Shown one piece after another: positions 16,780 to 25,494 of a DNA stretch of 64,000 nt. The translations under genes were made by a program, and so were the position numbers. The notes under the pieces were generated by a model, which did not search any database, was not told where the DNA came from, and saw nothing but the letters and a program-made list of their open reading frames with translations. The DNA comes from Ancylobacter amanitiformis (GTDB lineage: Bacteria; Pseudomonadota; Alphaproteobacteria; Rhizobiales; Xanthobacteraceae): NCBI RefSeq assembly GCF_030814815.1, contig NZ_JAUSVR010000001.1, positions 496,001 through 560,000 on the forward strand, written 5' to 3'. Position 1 is the stretch's first letter. Each line of letters starts with the position of its first letter.

Positions 16780-18164
16780 GCAGCCTTCTCAAGGACGCGA
16801 TCAAGGACATGATGCTGCGCCACGCGCCCGCGCCACGCCGGCCGGAGCCGGAAGCCGCCGTGCTGCGCGCGGCGCGCAAGCTGCCGGAGGGGACCGGCGA
16901 CACGCCGCGCGCGAAGGATTACGATGTGGTAGCGGTCAGCATCGCGCAGGCCCTGTCCCGGCAGGAGAAGCTCACCGGCCGGGAGGCGCGCGACGGGGCC
17001 TGGTGCCTGTGGACCACAAAGCTGGCCCTGGCGGCTCGCCCGCAGACGCTGGATCCCTTTCTCGCGCAACTGCGCGACCTCAAGCACAAAGGGGCCTCGC
17101 GGGCACTCGCCCTCTCCTATCTCGTCAGCTTCCACGATGACCGGCCCGGCCTTTCCGCCGTGGCGGGCGCCCTGCGCGATCTCGTTTCCGTCATGGGGCC
17201 TCCCTTCGATGTCCTGCATGACAGGTTTCGCATCTTCGACACAGCCGAGGGCCCCCGGCGCATCGGCGATGCCGCCCTGGTCGCGCGCGTATCGCCGCGC
17301 CGCATGCTGGAGGAAAACGGGTTGCGCATGGAACTGGCGCTGGCGGGCGGCTATGTCGAACCCTGCACCCGCCGCGTGCTGCAGCGCGCCGCCGAGGACA
17401 GGCGGCTGCCGCCGGCCGAGCGGCTGGATTTCCTCACCCTCATCGCGCTGCAAGGCGACCCGCGAAGCCTCGCCTTTCCCACCCACAGAAGCCTGCTGGC
17501 CGACGCGCTGCTCCTGCCCTATCGGGCGCAGCCGCCGGAAAAGGCGATCAAGGATCGCACGCTCGATCTCCTGACCTCGCTTGAAGAGTTCGGCGATCCC
17601 CGCACGAAAAGCGCGAACTGGGTCGGCATGCCCGAGGCGCGCGAAATTGCCATCTCATGGCTGACGGAACAGGCACTGCGGCAGTTCCTGGACGTCGTCC
17701 AGGCGGTCAATCCCAACCTGAACTGGAAGTACCGGCGCAAGTTCTGGGAGGCGGTGTACGAGAAAGGGCTCATCCGGGAGGCCTGGGTGGTTCTGGACCG
17801 GGTCGGCGCGAACGAAGCGTTCCGCAGCTTTGGACATAACGCGCGGTTCGCTCGATTCACGGCAGGCGGAGGCATCCAGTCCGGCCATGCCGTTCTCCTG
17901 CTCAAGGTCGGCAGTGGCATCTGCGCGGAATGGAGTTTCAACGGCAAGTGCCGGTTCTGGGTCGATGCCGATCGGCCCGGTGCGCCCAAGCTCTACGAAC
18001 CGCAATATGACGGAGATTTTCTGCGCAGCGGCCAGCGCTATGCACCGGTCGAGGAGATCGAGCATATGCCACATACCGGCGCGAATGCCTGGCAGCACAA
18101 GGCGGCGCGGCGCATCGCGTCGATGACGGGAGCGCGGCTGTCGGCCCGCGAGTACATGCTGTGA
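16776..18164 (+). CDS. zorC: ZorC, EH_Signature-domain effector subunit of type I Zorya
   Basis: 462 aa with a GTG start inside the zorB stop (GTGA). The N-terminal half is helical. The C-terminal EH_Signature domain is recognisable from NLNWKYRRKFWEAVYEKGLI, followed by FGHNARFARF, the SGHAVLLLKVGSGICAEWSF core and the late LYEPQYDGDFL segment. ZorC occurs only in type I Zorya; type II has the HNH nuclease ZorE and type III has ZorF/ZorG. ZorC is reported to bind DNA and act together with ZorD once the ZorAB motor is triggered. It is full length, and its coding style matches its neighbours. Confidence 0.93.
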   Translation: MSSLLKDAIKDMMLRHAPAPRRPEPEAAVLRAARKLPEGTGDTPRAKDYDVVAVSIAQALSRQEKLTGREARDGAWCLWTTKLALAARPQTLDPFLAQLRDLKHKGASRALALSYLVSFHDDRPGLSAVAGALRDLVSVMGPPFDVLHDRFRIFDTAEGPRRIGDAALVARVSPRRMLEENGLRMELALAGGYVEPCTRRVLQRAAEDRRLPPAERLDFLTLIALQGDPRSLAFPTHRSLLADALLLPYRAQPPEKAIKDRTLDLLTSLEEFGDPRTKSANWVGMPEAREIAISWLTEQALRQFLDVVQAVNPNLNWKYRRKFWEAVYEKGLIREAWVVLDRVGANEAFRSFGHNARFARFTAGGGIQSGHAVLLLKVGSGICAEWSFNGKCRFWVDADRPGAPKLYEPQYDGDFLRSGQRYAPVEEIEHMPHTGANAWQHKAARRIASMTGARLSAREYML

Positions 18165-21100
18165 AGGCCGCCTTTCGTCACGAGGTGCGGCCCGAGGGCG
18201 TTCAGATCACGCTGGAGCGCCGCCGGCTTCTCGGATCACAGATCCTGCCGCTCGACGGCTGGAGCGCAGCGGCCGGCCGCGAGGGAGCCGCCGCGCGCTA
18301 CCTGCTCGGCCGGCTCGAGGCGGGAGACGGCGTCGCGATGGACAACGGCCTGCTCCTGACGCACGCCGCCATCGCCGCCCTGCCGGCAAGCGTCGCCGAG
18401 GCGGCCGGCCTGCCGCCGCTCGGCACCCTGTCGATCACCCTCGCCTTTGACGGCATCATGACGGATGCGCGGGCCCGCATTCGTGCCAGCTGGTATGACC
18501 GCGAGGATCGGTCGCTGCGGGTCAACGAGCGCCACGGCGCGCTCGTCCGGTGGGGCGCCCGATGGGGGCGACTCTCCAGCCCGCTCCACGCCCTTGTCGA
18601 GGCGATCGACGCCTACAACGATACGCAAGGTCAGGCGGCGGAGCCCCGCATCGCGGCCTGGGCGCCGGTACAGGCGGCGCTGAAACAGGTCGGCGGCGAC
18701 GAGGTTCGCACGCAGGATCGTTTCCTCACCAGCCTCACCGTCTACCAGGCCGGCGCCGTCGCGCTGGATGTGTTCGAGACCGCCCACGGGCCGGATTTCC
18801 TGCCCGTCGTGATGGGGCGCGAGACGATCGCCAGCCTGGAGGATGATGCCGGCGCACCGGACGGCATGGATGCCAGCGAGGCGGCTCCCGTGCAGCGCGA
18901 TCTCGTCGCCGACGCCCTTCTGCCGCCCAGGCTGCAGGAGCGCTTTGCGCGCGGGATTTTCGCCGCGGAAGCTCATAGTCGCGATGCCTATGTGCTCGAC
19001 AAGAATACCTATCTGGTGGTCGACCCCTCCCTCAAAACAGCCCTCGACCTCATCCGTCGAAAGCGCGCCGCGCCGAAGGCCGAACGGCTCGCCTTCCTGA
19101 AGAACCCGCGCGCCGCGATTTCCGAGGCCCTCGGCGACGGCCAGAGCGGCGAGGCCGCGCCTTCGCTGCTGGTGGAAACCTGGCAATATTCCGATCGCGT
19201 TCTCGGGCTCGGCATCTGGGAACCGCCGCCCATGCCGTGGCTGAAGAACCGGGCCGGCCAATGGCTGCCCGAGCACTTTCCCCTGCGCATCGGCACGGAC
19301 ATCGTCGAACTGAACCAGCCGCTTTTCCAGAGCCTCAGGGAAGACGTCGTCCGCGCCTGCGAGGAAAACCGCCCCGAGGTGGTGGTCGACGATCTCCGGC
19401 TGCGGGTGGAGGACGTGCAGGAAGCGTTCGGACAGCTCGGGCTGGATCAGTTCGGCAATCCTCCCGCAGTATCGGGCAACGAGGAGGCGGCACCACAGGA
19501 CGCGGCGCTGGCGGACGCGACACCGGCGGACGCGGCTCCCGGGACCGCCGACGACGCCGGCGACGAGCGTCTGGTCATTCACCAGAACCTCGAGGGCGAG
19601 GAATTCTCCATCACCTATCAGCCGCGCGCGATCGCCATCGAGCCGCGCTTTCCCGGCCAGCCGCTGGTTGTCACCCCGCCCAAGCCGCATCAGATCATCG
19701 GTTTCGACTGGCTGGTCGCCTGCTATCGCAGCGGCTGGCCCGGCGCGCTGCTCGCCGACGACATGGGCCTTGGCAAGACGTTTCAGGCGCTGGCCTTCCT
19801 CGCCTGGGTGCGCCGGAACCGGGACGCTCTCGGCCTCGCGCGGGGCGCGCGCAACCGGCCCATCCTCATCGTCGCGCCCACCGCGCTCCTGCGCAACTGG
19901 GCGGAGGAGGCCGAACGGCATCTGGCGCCCGGAGCGCTTGGCACGCGGGTCGATGCCTTCGGCTCCTCCCTGCGCAAGCTCAAGATGGCGCGTGACGAGC
20001 ATTGGTCGCCCGACACCGCCCTTGATGTGGCCCATCTGCGCGCGGCGGATTGGGTGCTGACCACCTATGAGACGCTTGCGGACAATCACCGCGCCTTTGC
20101 CCGCGTCGCCTTCAGCGTCGCCATCTTCGACGAGGCGCAGAAGATCAAGTCGCCGGGCGCCATCAACACCCAATCGGCAAAGGCCATGAATGCCGATTTC
20201 GTGCTCGGCCTGACCGGCACGCCGATCGAAAACCGGCTGGCCGATCTGTGGTGCATCATGGATCGCGTGGTGCCGGGCTATCTGGGAGACCTCAGGGCCT
20301 TCACGCGCACCTATGAGGATGGCGGCGAGGAGGAGTTGAAGCGCCTCAAGTCCCAGCTCGATGCGCCTCGGAACGACCAGTCGCCCCCTGTCCTGCTGCG
20401 CCGCATGAAAAGCGAGATTCTCGAAGGACTGCCCGCTCGCCAGATCCGTCGCGAGCGCGTCACCATGCCCGCGGAACAGGCGGAGGCCTATCATCAGGCG
20501 GTTCTGGGCGCGCAGACGGGAGGGCTTGGGCAGGCCGACATGCTGCGCGCGCTCCACGCGTTTCGCAGCATCTCGCTGCACCCGCGCGGCGCCAACGATT
20601 GCGATCCCCTCGACCGTGGCTCGGTCGACGCCTGGCTCGCCCAGTCGGCACGCCTGATCTATGCGGTGGATGTGCTCCAGACTATCCAGTCGCGCGGCGA
20701 GAAGGCGCTGGTCTTCATCGAGGATCTCGCCGTGCAGGCGCTGTTCGCGACCGCGATCGCCACGCGGTTCGGGCTCGACCGCCAACCCGCCATCATAAAT
20801 GGCAGCATTGCCGGCGAGCGGCGGCTGGAAATCGTCGAGCGCTTCCAGTCATCGTCCCGACCCTTCGATCTTCTCGTGCTCTCGCCCAAGGCGGCGGGAA
20901 TCGGCCTGACGATCACCGCGGCCAATCATGTCCTGCACCTGTCGCGCTGGTGGAATCCCGCCGTCGAGGACCAGTGCAACGACCGATGCTATCGGATCGG
21001 CCAGCACAAGCCCGTCACCGTGCACAACCCCATCGCGGTCCACCCCGACTATGGCGACGCCTCCTTCGACGTGCGCCTCGATGCGTTGCTGGAGAGCAAG

Positions 21101-21196
21101 CGCAAGCTGTCGCGCGACATGCTGCTGCCGCCCGTGGGGGACGGCGACGTGTCGTCGCTTTTCGGGCAGACCGTTCGCGAGGGCCCCGGCGCCTGA
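18161..21196 (+). CDS. zorD: ZorD, SNF2-like helicase/translocase of type I Zorya
   Basis: 1011 aa with GTG start overlapping the zorC stop (GTGA). The first 450 residues are the ZorD-specific N-terminal region. A Glu/Asp/Ala-rich linker at about 440-475 contains repeats of AxADA type. The SNF2 ATPase core has Walker A LADDMGLGKT at 531-540, the DEAQ box at 657-660, LGLTGTPIENRLADLW, LLRRMKSEIL and the C-terminal arginine-finger motif QCNDRCYRIGQ at 938-948. All catalytic motifs are intact. In the known system ZorD is a DNA translocase/nuclease effector that degrades phage DNA. It ends 17 nt from the convergent UvrD-like gene. Confidence 0.95.
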   Translation: MKAAFRHEVRPEGVQITLERRRLLGSQILPLDGWSAAAGREGAAARYLLGRLEAGDGVAMDNGLLLTHAAIAALPASVAEAAGLPPLGTLSITLAFDGIMTDARARIRASWYDREDRSLRVNERHGALVRWGARWGRLSSPLHALVEAIDAYNDTQGQAAEPRIAAWAPVQAALKQVGGDEVRTQDRFLTSLTVYQAGAVALDVFETAHGPDFLPVVMGRETIASLEDDAGAPDGMDASEAAPVQRDLVADALLPPRLQERFARGIFAAEAHSRDAYVLDKNTYLVVDPSLKTALDLIRRKRAAPKAERLAFLKNPRAAISEALGDGQSGEAAPSLLVETWQYSDRVLGLGIWEPPPMPWLKNRAGQWLPEHFPLRIGTDIVELNQPLFQSLREDVVRACEENRPEVVVDDLRLRVEDVQEAFGQLGLDQFGNPPAVSGNEEAAPQDAALADATPADAAPGTADDAGDERLVIHQNLEGEEFSITYQPRAIAIEPRFPGQPLVVTPPKPHQIIGFDWLVACYRSGWPGALLADDMGLGKTFQALAFLAWVRRNRDALGLARGARNRPILIVAPTALLRNWAEEAERHLAPGALGTRVDAFGSSLRKLKMARDEHWSPDTALDVAHLRAADWVLTTYETLADNHRAFARVAFSVAIFDEAQKIKSPGAINTQSAKAMNADFVLGLTGTPIENRLADLWCIMDRVVPGYLGDLRAFTRTYEDGGEEELKRLKSQLDAPRNDQSPPVLLRRMKSEILEGLPARQIRRERVTMPAEQAEAYHQAVLGAQTGGLGQADMLRALHAFRSISLHPRGANDCDPLDRGSVDAWLAQSARLIYAVDVLQTIQSRGEKALVFIEDLAVQALFATAIATRFGLDRQPAIINGSIAGERRLEIVERFQSSSRPFDLLVLSPKAAGIGLTITAANHVLHLSRWWNPAVEDQCNDRCYRIGQHKPVTVHNPIAVHPDYGDASFDVRLDALLESKRKLSRDMLLPPVGDGDVSSLFGQTVREGPGA

Positions 21197-21213
21197 AGGG
21201 GCGGCGCGCGCGC

Positions 21214-23322
21214 TCAGGGAAGAGCGGCTTCGGCCAGGAAGGGCGAGGGGATCGTCACCTGGTCGCCGATGCGGTGCGACGATGTCAGGATCAAGCGCTT
21301 CTTCGCCCGGGTCATGGCGACGTAAAACAGCCGCCGCTCGCCCTCGATCGCCCGTTCGGATTTGGCGGCCCGCAGCGGCCAGATGCCGTCGACCACGTCG
21401 AGCATGGCGACGGTGTCGAATTCGCGCCCCTTGGCCCGCAATGCCGTCATGAGATGAACCGGCTTCTTCCACAACGCGTCCGCGCTGTCATCGGCATCCA
21501 TGCCGGGCAGCTTCACCAGCGTATCCTTGGCCTTTTCCAGATCCTCGACGAAACCCTGAAAATCCTGTCCGTAGCTCTCGGAGAACTCCGCGAGATAGGC
21601 AAAGGGCGGATCGGCCAGAAAGATATCTTCGACGCCGCGCCCGTAATCCTTCTTGAAGCCGGAATAGAGCGTCTGCAGGGCTTCGATGGCGGCACGCACG
21701 GAGGGCGCGTGAATGAGCCGCCGCAGCTTGCTGGCGAAATCGGCGGCGGTCGCGCCCTCGTCCACCTGCCCGCGAATGGTTCCGTCATAGGTCTCCAGCC
21801 GGTCGATGGCCGCGTCATAGGATTTCGGCCGCGCGGAGCGGATATGCCGCGCCATGGCATCGGCCTCCACCTTGCGCAGCGGAAAGCGCTGTACCGAATG
21901 GCATAGCGCCATCACGTCATCGACAATGGTGGGCACCGCCACGCCGAGCCCCGCCATGGTCCGCGTTCGCAGCGCGCCCAGCAGGCGATCGAACGTGTCC
22001 GACAGGAACAGATGCAGGTCTTCCGCCGCGCAGAAGGGAATGTCCTCGCGCGCCAGCAGGATCTGGTAGGGAATGAGTTGCGCCCGTTTGCGCGACAGCA
22101 GCGCCATGCGCGCACCGGGCGTCTTTCTTTCGACGAAATGGCGAATTTCGGCCAGCACGTTCTGCACCGAATCCAGAAAGGTGGCGCCGGGATAGATCGC
22201 GATCTCCGCATCGACCGTGGAGACGGGATGCATCGCCTTGTCGACGCGGCGGATATTGTGGCCGATCAGCCGCGCGGATTTCTGCACGATATTGCGCGGG
22301 CAGCGGTAGTTCTTCTCCAGAACATAGGTGGCAAAGCGACGCCCCAGATGGCGATCCGGCTCAAGGATGAAGTCCGGCGCGGCGCCGCGCCACTCGAAGA
22401 TCGCCTGGTCGTCGTCGCCGACAATCGTGAGCGCGGACTGGTTGAGCTGGGCGACCTGCAGGATCAGCGCGAGGTCGAGCGGATTGATGTCCTGGAACTC
22501 GTCGACCAGGATATCGGTGATCCTGTCCGCGCCCGGGGACGGAGCACCGGCCGCGGATTGCCGCCGCTGATCGAGCCAGGCGGCGTATTTCTGATCCTCG
22601 AGCGTGAACGAACCGGTGGCGAATTGCTGGGCGCAGGCCGCGTTGAAGAAGGGCAGCGCAACTTCGAGGAACGGCTCCCACCGGCGGTTGGCCAGCACGT
22701 CGAGCTGGTGAAGGCGCAGCATGAAGTCTTCGAGCAGCGGCAACAGACCCAGTTGCTCCAGCATTTCCAGCCGGTCGTCCGCCATTCCCAGGGAGCCGTC
22801 CTCGTGATCGAAGCCCAGCGTCTTCATCATGTCGAGCAGCCCGGCCAGAAGCTGGGGCAGCTTGAAGGGCTGGCGCTTCATGCCCGTTTCCAGAGCCGGA
22901 ATCGCCGACCAGGCGGGCGCGAGAATGGACTTCACCATTGTCGCGCGCTCGAACTCGGAAACATGGAGGCGGGGCTGCGCATGCATCGCCTTCAGGCGAC
23001 GGTGGCCCCAGCCATTGAGCGTGACGACATCCGCCCGCGCCGCGAAGCCGGCGAAGGCGTCGTCGGTCAGCCGCGCCCGCAATTCGTCGCGCGCGGCGCG
23101 CGTGAACGACACGATGAGGAAGGACGCCTTGTCTCCGGAGCGACGATCAAGCTCGGCGCAGCGATACAGGAGCGACATGGTCTTGCCGCTCCCCGCAGGT
23201 GCCAGCAGGCGGATATCCCTCTCCGCGGCGTTGATGAACGCCAGTTGCGTTTCGTCCATCCTGCGCGCGCCGGAAATCCGCCCCTCCCCTTCCAAGCCAA
23301 GGCTCCCGTCCGTCATCTGCAT
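21214..23322 (-). CDS. UvrD/PcrA-like superfamily 1 helicase
   Basis: 702 aa. The SF1 motifs are all present: Walker A APAGSGKT at 41-48, FTRAARDELRARL (Ia), VDEFQDINPLD (II, DEFQD at 274-278), VGDDDQAIFEWRGA (III), EKNYRCPRNIV (IV), TALRAKGREFDTVAMLDVVD (V) and FYVAMTRAKKRLILTSSHR (VI). It is shorter and more divergent than housekeeping UvrD and lacks a nuclease domain. It acts as a 3'-5' DNA helicase, presumably ATP-dependent. Tail-to-tail position beside zorD suggests it shares the defence island. GajB of Gabija is also UvrD-like, but no GajA gene is present. An alternative start at 23316 differs by two residues. Confidence 0.9.
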   Translation of the reverse strand: MQMTDGSLGLEGEGRISGARRMDETQLAFINAAERDIRLLAPAGSGKTMSLLYRCAELDRRSGDKASFLIVSFTRAARDELRARLTDDAFAGFAARADVVTLNGWGHRRLKAMHAQPRLHVSEFERATMVKSILAPAWSAIPALETGMKRQPFKLPQLLAGLLDMMKTLGFDHEDGSLGMADDRLEMLEQLGLLPLLEDFMLRLHQLDVLANRRWEPFLEVALPFFNAACAQQFATGSFTLEDQKYAAWLDQRRQSAAGAPSPGADRITDILVDEFQDINPLDLALILQVAQLNQSALTIVGDDDQAIFEWRGAAPDFILEPDRHLGRRFATYVLEKNYRCPRNIVQKSARLIGHNIRRVDKAMHPVSTVDAEIAIYPGATFLDSVQNVLAEIRHFVERKTPGARMALLSRKRAQLIPYQILLAREDIPFCAAEDLHLFLSDTFDRLLGALRTRTMAGLGVAVPTIVDDVMALCHSVQRFPLRKVEADAMARHIRSARPKSYDAAIDRLETYDGTIRGQVDEGATAADFASKLRRLIHAPSVRAAIEALQTLYSGFKKDYGRGVEDIFLADPPFAYLAEFSESYGQDFQGFVEDLEKAKDTLVKLPGMDADDSADALWKKPVHLMTALRAKGREFDTVAMLDVVDGIWPLRAAKSERAIEGERRLFYVAMTRAKKRLILTSSHRIGDQVTIPSPFLAEAALP

Positions 23323-23425
23323 CCGACGTCAACCTGTCGTCGAAGCCGGATGCTAGAGGATCCCGCGCCCGTTGCGTAAGCAAAACGCCGCCTTTGCCCA
23401 CATCTCCACCGCGAACGCGCGCGGC

Positions 23426-24121
23426 TCAGGGCTTCACGGGTTGGCCCGCCCTCTCGCCCGGCCCCAAGCGTGCGGACCATTCGGCGAAGGTCGGTGTCGG
23501 CATGTCGAAGCGATCGCGTATCGTCGCGCAGGTGCTGCCGCCGAGGCGGGCAATGGCGTCGAGCCTGGCCGGATCCACCCGCAATCGCTGCGGGTCCACG
23601 ACATCGGCGCGATAATGCGCATAGAGAATCTCGCCAAGCACAATCTGGCGCGACTTGCCGAGTTCCAGCGTCATATGGCGCCGGCATTCGAAGGCGGCGG
23701 GCGCCTCGCGGATCCACGGCGACGCGACCTTGACGCCCGGCGCCGCCGTGAACCCCGCGGCCGCCAGTTCGTCCTCCCCGGGTGGAAAGTCGGCGGCGCA
23801 CAGATGCATGCCCTCGGCGAGGGCGTGCGAGACGATGTTGACCGTGAAGACCTCGGTCAGGCGGATATTCGACGCGGTGTCCTTGAAGGACATGTCCGCG
23901 TGGTTCTCGACCCCCAGCGCCAGGATCGGCGGATCGGCCGAGAGGCAATTGAAGAAGCTGAACGGCGCGGCATTCACCCGCCCCTGCGGGTCGACCGTCG
24001 TCACCAGCGCGATGGGACGCGGCACGATGGTGCCGATCATCAGCTTGTAGCGCTCGCGCTCGCCAAGCTCGCGGAAATCGAAGGCGACGGAACCGGTATC
24101 CGGCTCAAGGATGCGGCTCAT
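23426..24121 (-). CDS. Flavin reductase-like (FMN-binding split-barrel) protein
   Basis: 231 aa from ATG 24121, which overlaps the GntR stop (ATGA), indicating coupling. The split-barrel FMN-binding signature is clear: IGTIVPRPIALVTTVDPQGR, then NAAPFSFFNCLSADPPILAL and the downstream FTVNIVSHALAEGMH. Related proteins (DIM6/NtaB type) supply reduced flavin to monooxygenases or act as flavin-dependent oxidoreductases. It is the last gene of a seven-gene operon for import and deamination of a nitrogenous compound; no monooxygenase partner is encoded in the operon, so its role there is open. Confidence 0.9.
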   Translation of the reverse strand: MSRILEPDTGSVAFDFRELGERERYKLMIGTIVPRPIALVTTVDPQGRVNAAPFSFFNCLSADPPILALGVENHADMSFKDTASNIRLTEVFTVNIVSHALAEGMHLCAADFPPGEDELAAAGFTAAPGVKVASPWIREAPAAFECRRHMTLELGKSRQIVLGEILYAHYRADVVDPQRLRVDPARLDAIARLGGSTCATIRDRFDMPTPTFAEWSARLGPGERAGQPVKP

Positions 24122-24900
24122 GATCCGAGCCCCCTTATGCGCGCGGCATAGGGCGCGAGCACATCGCGAATGTCGCGTTCGGCCTTCTCCTGCAGCAGCG
24201 CGCGGCTGGCGACGGCGGCGAGATGATGATCCATCAGTTCGCAGGCCCGGCCGGCATTGCCGGCGATCAGCGCATCGACGATCTCGCCATGCTCGCTCAC
24301 GCCGCAATCGGAGGAGTGCGGGCGGCCATACATGGCGAGGATCAGCGAACAGCGCGACACGACCTCGGTCACGTAGCGCACCAGCACCTGATTGCCGGTG
24401 AGGCGCGCGAGCAGCAGGTGGAACTCTCCCGCAAGGCGGATGGATTCGACCTCGTTATGGCCGGAAACGGCCAGCTCGCGGGCGACATGGTCGCGCAGCA
24501 CCGCGATCTCGCCGGGCTTGAGCCGGCCAGCCAGGCACTCGGTCACGATCCGCTCGAGCCCGCGGCGGACGACGAACACGTCGCGCCCCTCGTCGAGGGT
24601 CGGGTTGGCGACGAAGGCGCCACGATTGGGTTTCAATTCGACCAGTCCTTCCACCGCGAGGCGGCCGAGCGCTTCGCGCGCGATGGTGCGGCTGGTGCCG
24701 AAGGCGTCGCCGATCGCGTCCTCGGGAAGCTTCGCCCCAGGCTGCAGTCGCTGCTCGATGATGGCCTGCCGAAGCGCGTCCTGCACCGCCTCGGTACGGG
24801 AGATGGTGGCGGCTTCCCCGCTCGCGGGCGGACCCTTGCCCTTCGCGGTCGGGTCGTTGACCGAGCGCGAGGCTCCGCTTTTGGCGCGTGAAATGTTCAT
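24118..24900 (-). CDS. GntR-family regulator with FCD ligand domain
   Basis: 260 aa. The winged HTH at about residues 35-100 reads ALRQAIIEQRLQPGAKLPED followed by AFGTSRTIAREALGRLAVEG. The C-terminal FCD helical domain contains RRGLERIVTECL and the metal/ligand histidines in FHLLLARLTGN, EHGEIVDALIAGN and MDHHLAAV. Such proteins repress catabolic or transport operons and let go when they bind the imported carboxylate or related ligand. It is the sixth gene of the ABC-deaminase operon, 30 nt after the deaminase stop. The gap carries a half-site (CGTATGCA at 24918-24925 on the plus strand) also present in the operator candidate upstream of the operon's first gene. Confidence 0.93.
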   Translation of the reverse strand: MNISRAKSGASRSVNDPTAKGKGPPASGEAATISRTEAVQDALRQAIIEQRLQPGAKLPEDAIGDAFGTSRTIAREALGRLAVEGLVELKPNRGAFVANPTLDEGRDVFVVRRGLERIVTECLAGRLKPGEIAVLRDHVARELAVSGHNEVESIRLAGEFHLLLARLTGNQVLVRYVTEVVSRCSLILAMYGRPHSSDCGVSEHGEIVDALIAGNAGRACELMDHHLAAVASRALLQEKAERDIRDVLAPYAARIRGLGS

Positions 24901-24930
24901 GCGAAGTCTCTTTCTTTCGTATGCACTGAA

Positions 24931-25440
24931 TCAGCCGCCCGAGGCGGTGGCAGACTTGCGCGCTTTGACCCAGCTGTCGAGGATGGCCACGGCATCCGCG
25001 TCCATCGCCTGCTGCGAGGGCATGGCGCGGTCTTCGATGCGGGCGCCGGCGGCCGCACGCACGGCATCGACGTCGATCGGATGCCGCTCGCTGGCCGTCA
25101 GCGAGGCAAAGGCGGCGCCCGCCTGCTCCATCGAAGCGGCGTAGTACAGCTTCGAGATGCCCGCCACTTCCATGGTCGCCACGCACATCGCGCACGGCTC
25201 GCACGAGGTGTAGAGTTCGCAGCCGGTGAGGTCGACGCATTCCAGCCGGCGGCAGGCATCGCGGATCGCCTCCACCTCGCCATGCGAGGTCGGGTCGAAA
25301 TGCGCGCGGGAATGGTTCAATCCCTCGCCGACGATCGCCCCGTCCCTGACGATGACGCAGCCGAACGGCTCGGTTCCCGGCAGATCGAGCGCCTGCCGCG
25401 AAATCTCGACGGCGCGGCGCATGAAATATTCCTGATACAT
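24931..25440 (-). CDS. Zinc-dependent nucleoside/nucleobase deaminase (CDA/TadA fold)
   Basis: 169 aa from ATG 25440, with an excellent AGGAGGAGG ribosome site. The catalytic motifs are HGE (in DPTSHGEVEAIRDA) for one zinc ligand plus the proton shuttle Glu, and SCEPCAMC (PCxxC) for the two zinc cysteines. The layout and YYAASMEQAGAAFASL segment resemble guanine/cytosine-type deaminases rather than the tRNA deaminase TadA. It removes an amino group as ammonia from a purine, pyrimidine or analogue. Placement directly behind an ABC importer suggests it acts on the imported compound. The exact base is not determined. Confidence 0.9.
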   Translation of the reverse strand: MYQEYFMRRAVEISRQALDLPGTEPFGCVIVRDGAIVGEGLNHSRAHFDPTSHGEVEAIRDACRRLECVDLTGCELYTSCEPCAMCVATMEVAGISKLYYAASMEQAGAAFASLTASERHPIDVDAVRAAAGARIEDRAMPSQQAMDADAVAILDSWVKARKSATASGG

Positions 25441-25494
25441 GTCGTCCTCCTCCTGAAAAGCCTCATCCCGCAAAGACCGCATGCCGCAAAAGCC

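Noticed and set aside
21214-23322. Calling the UvrD-like helicase part of Gabija
   Set aside because: GajB needs GajA (an OLD-like nuclease with TOPRIM domain), and no such gene is in the window.
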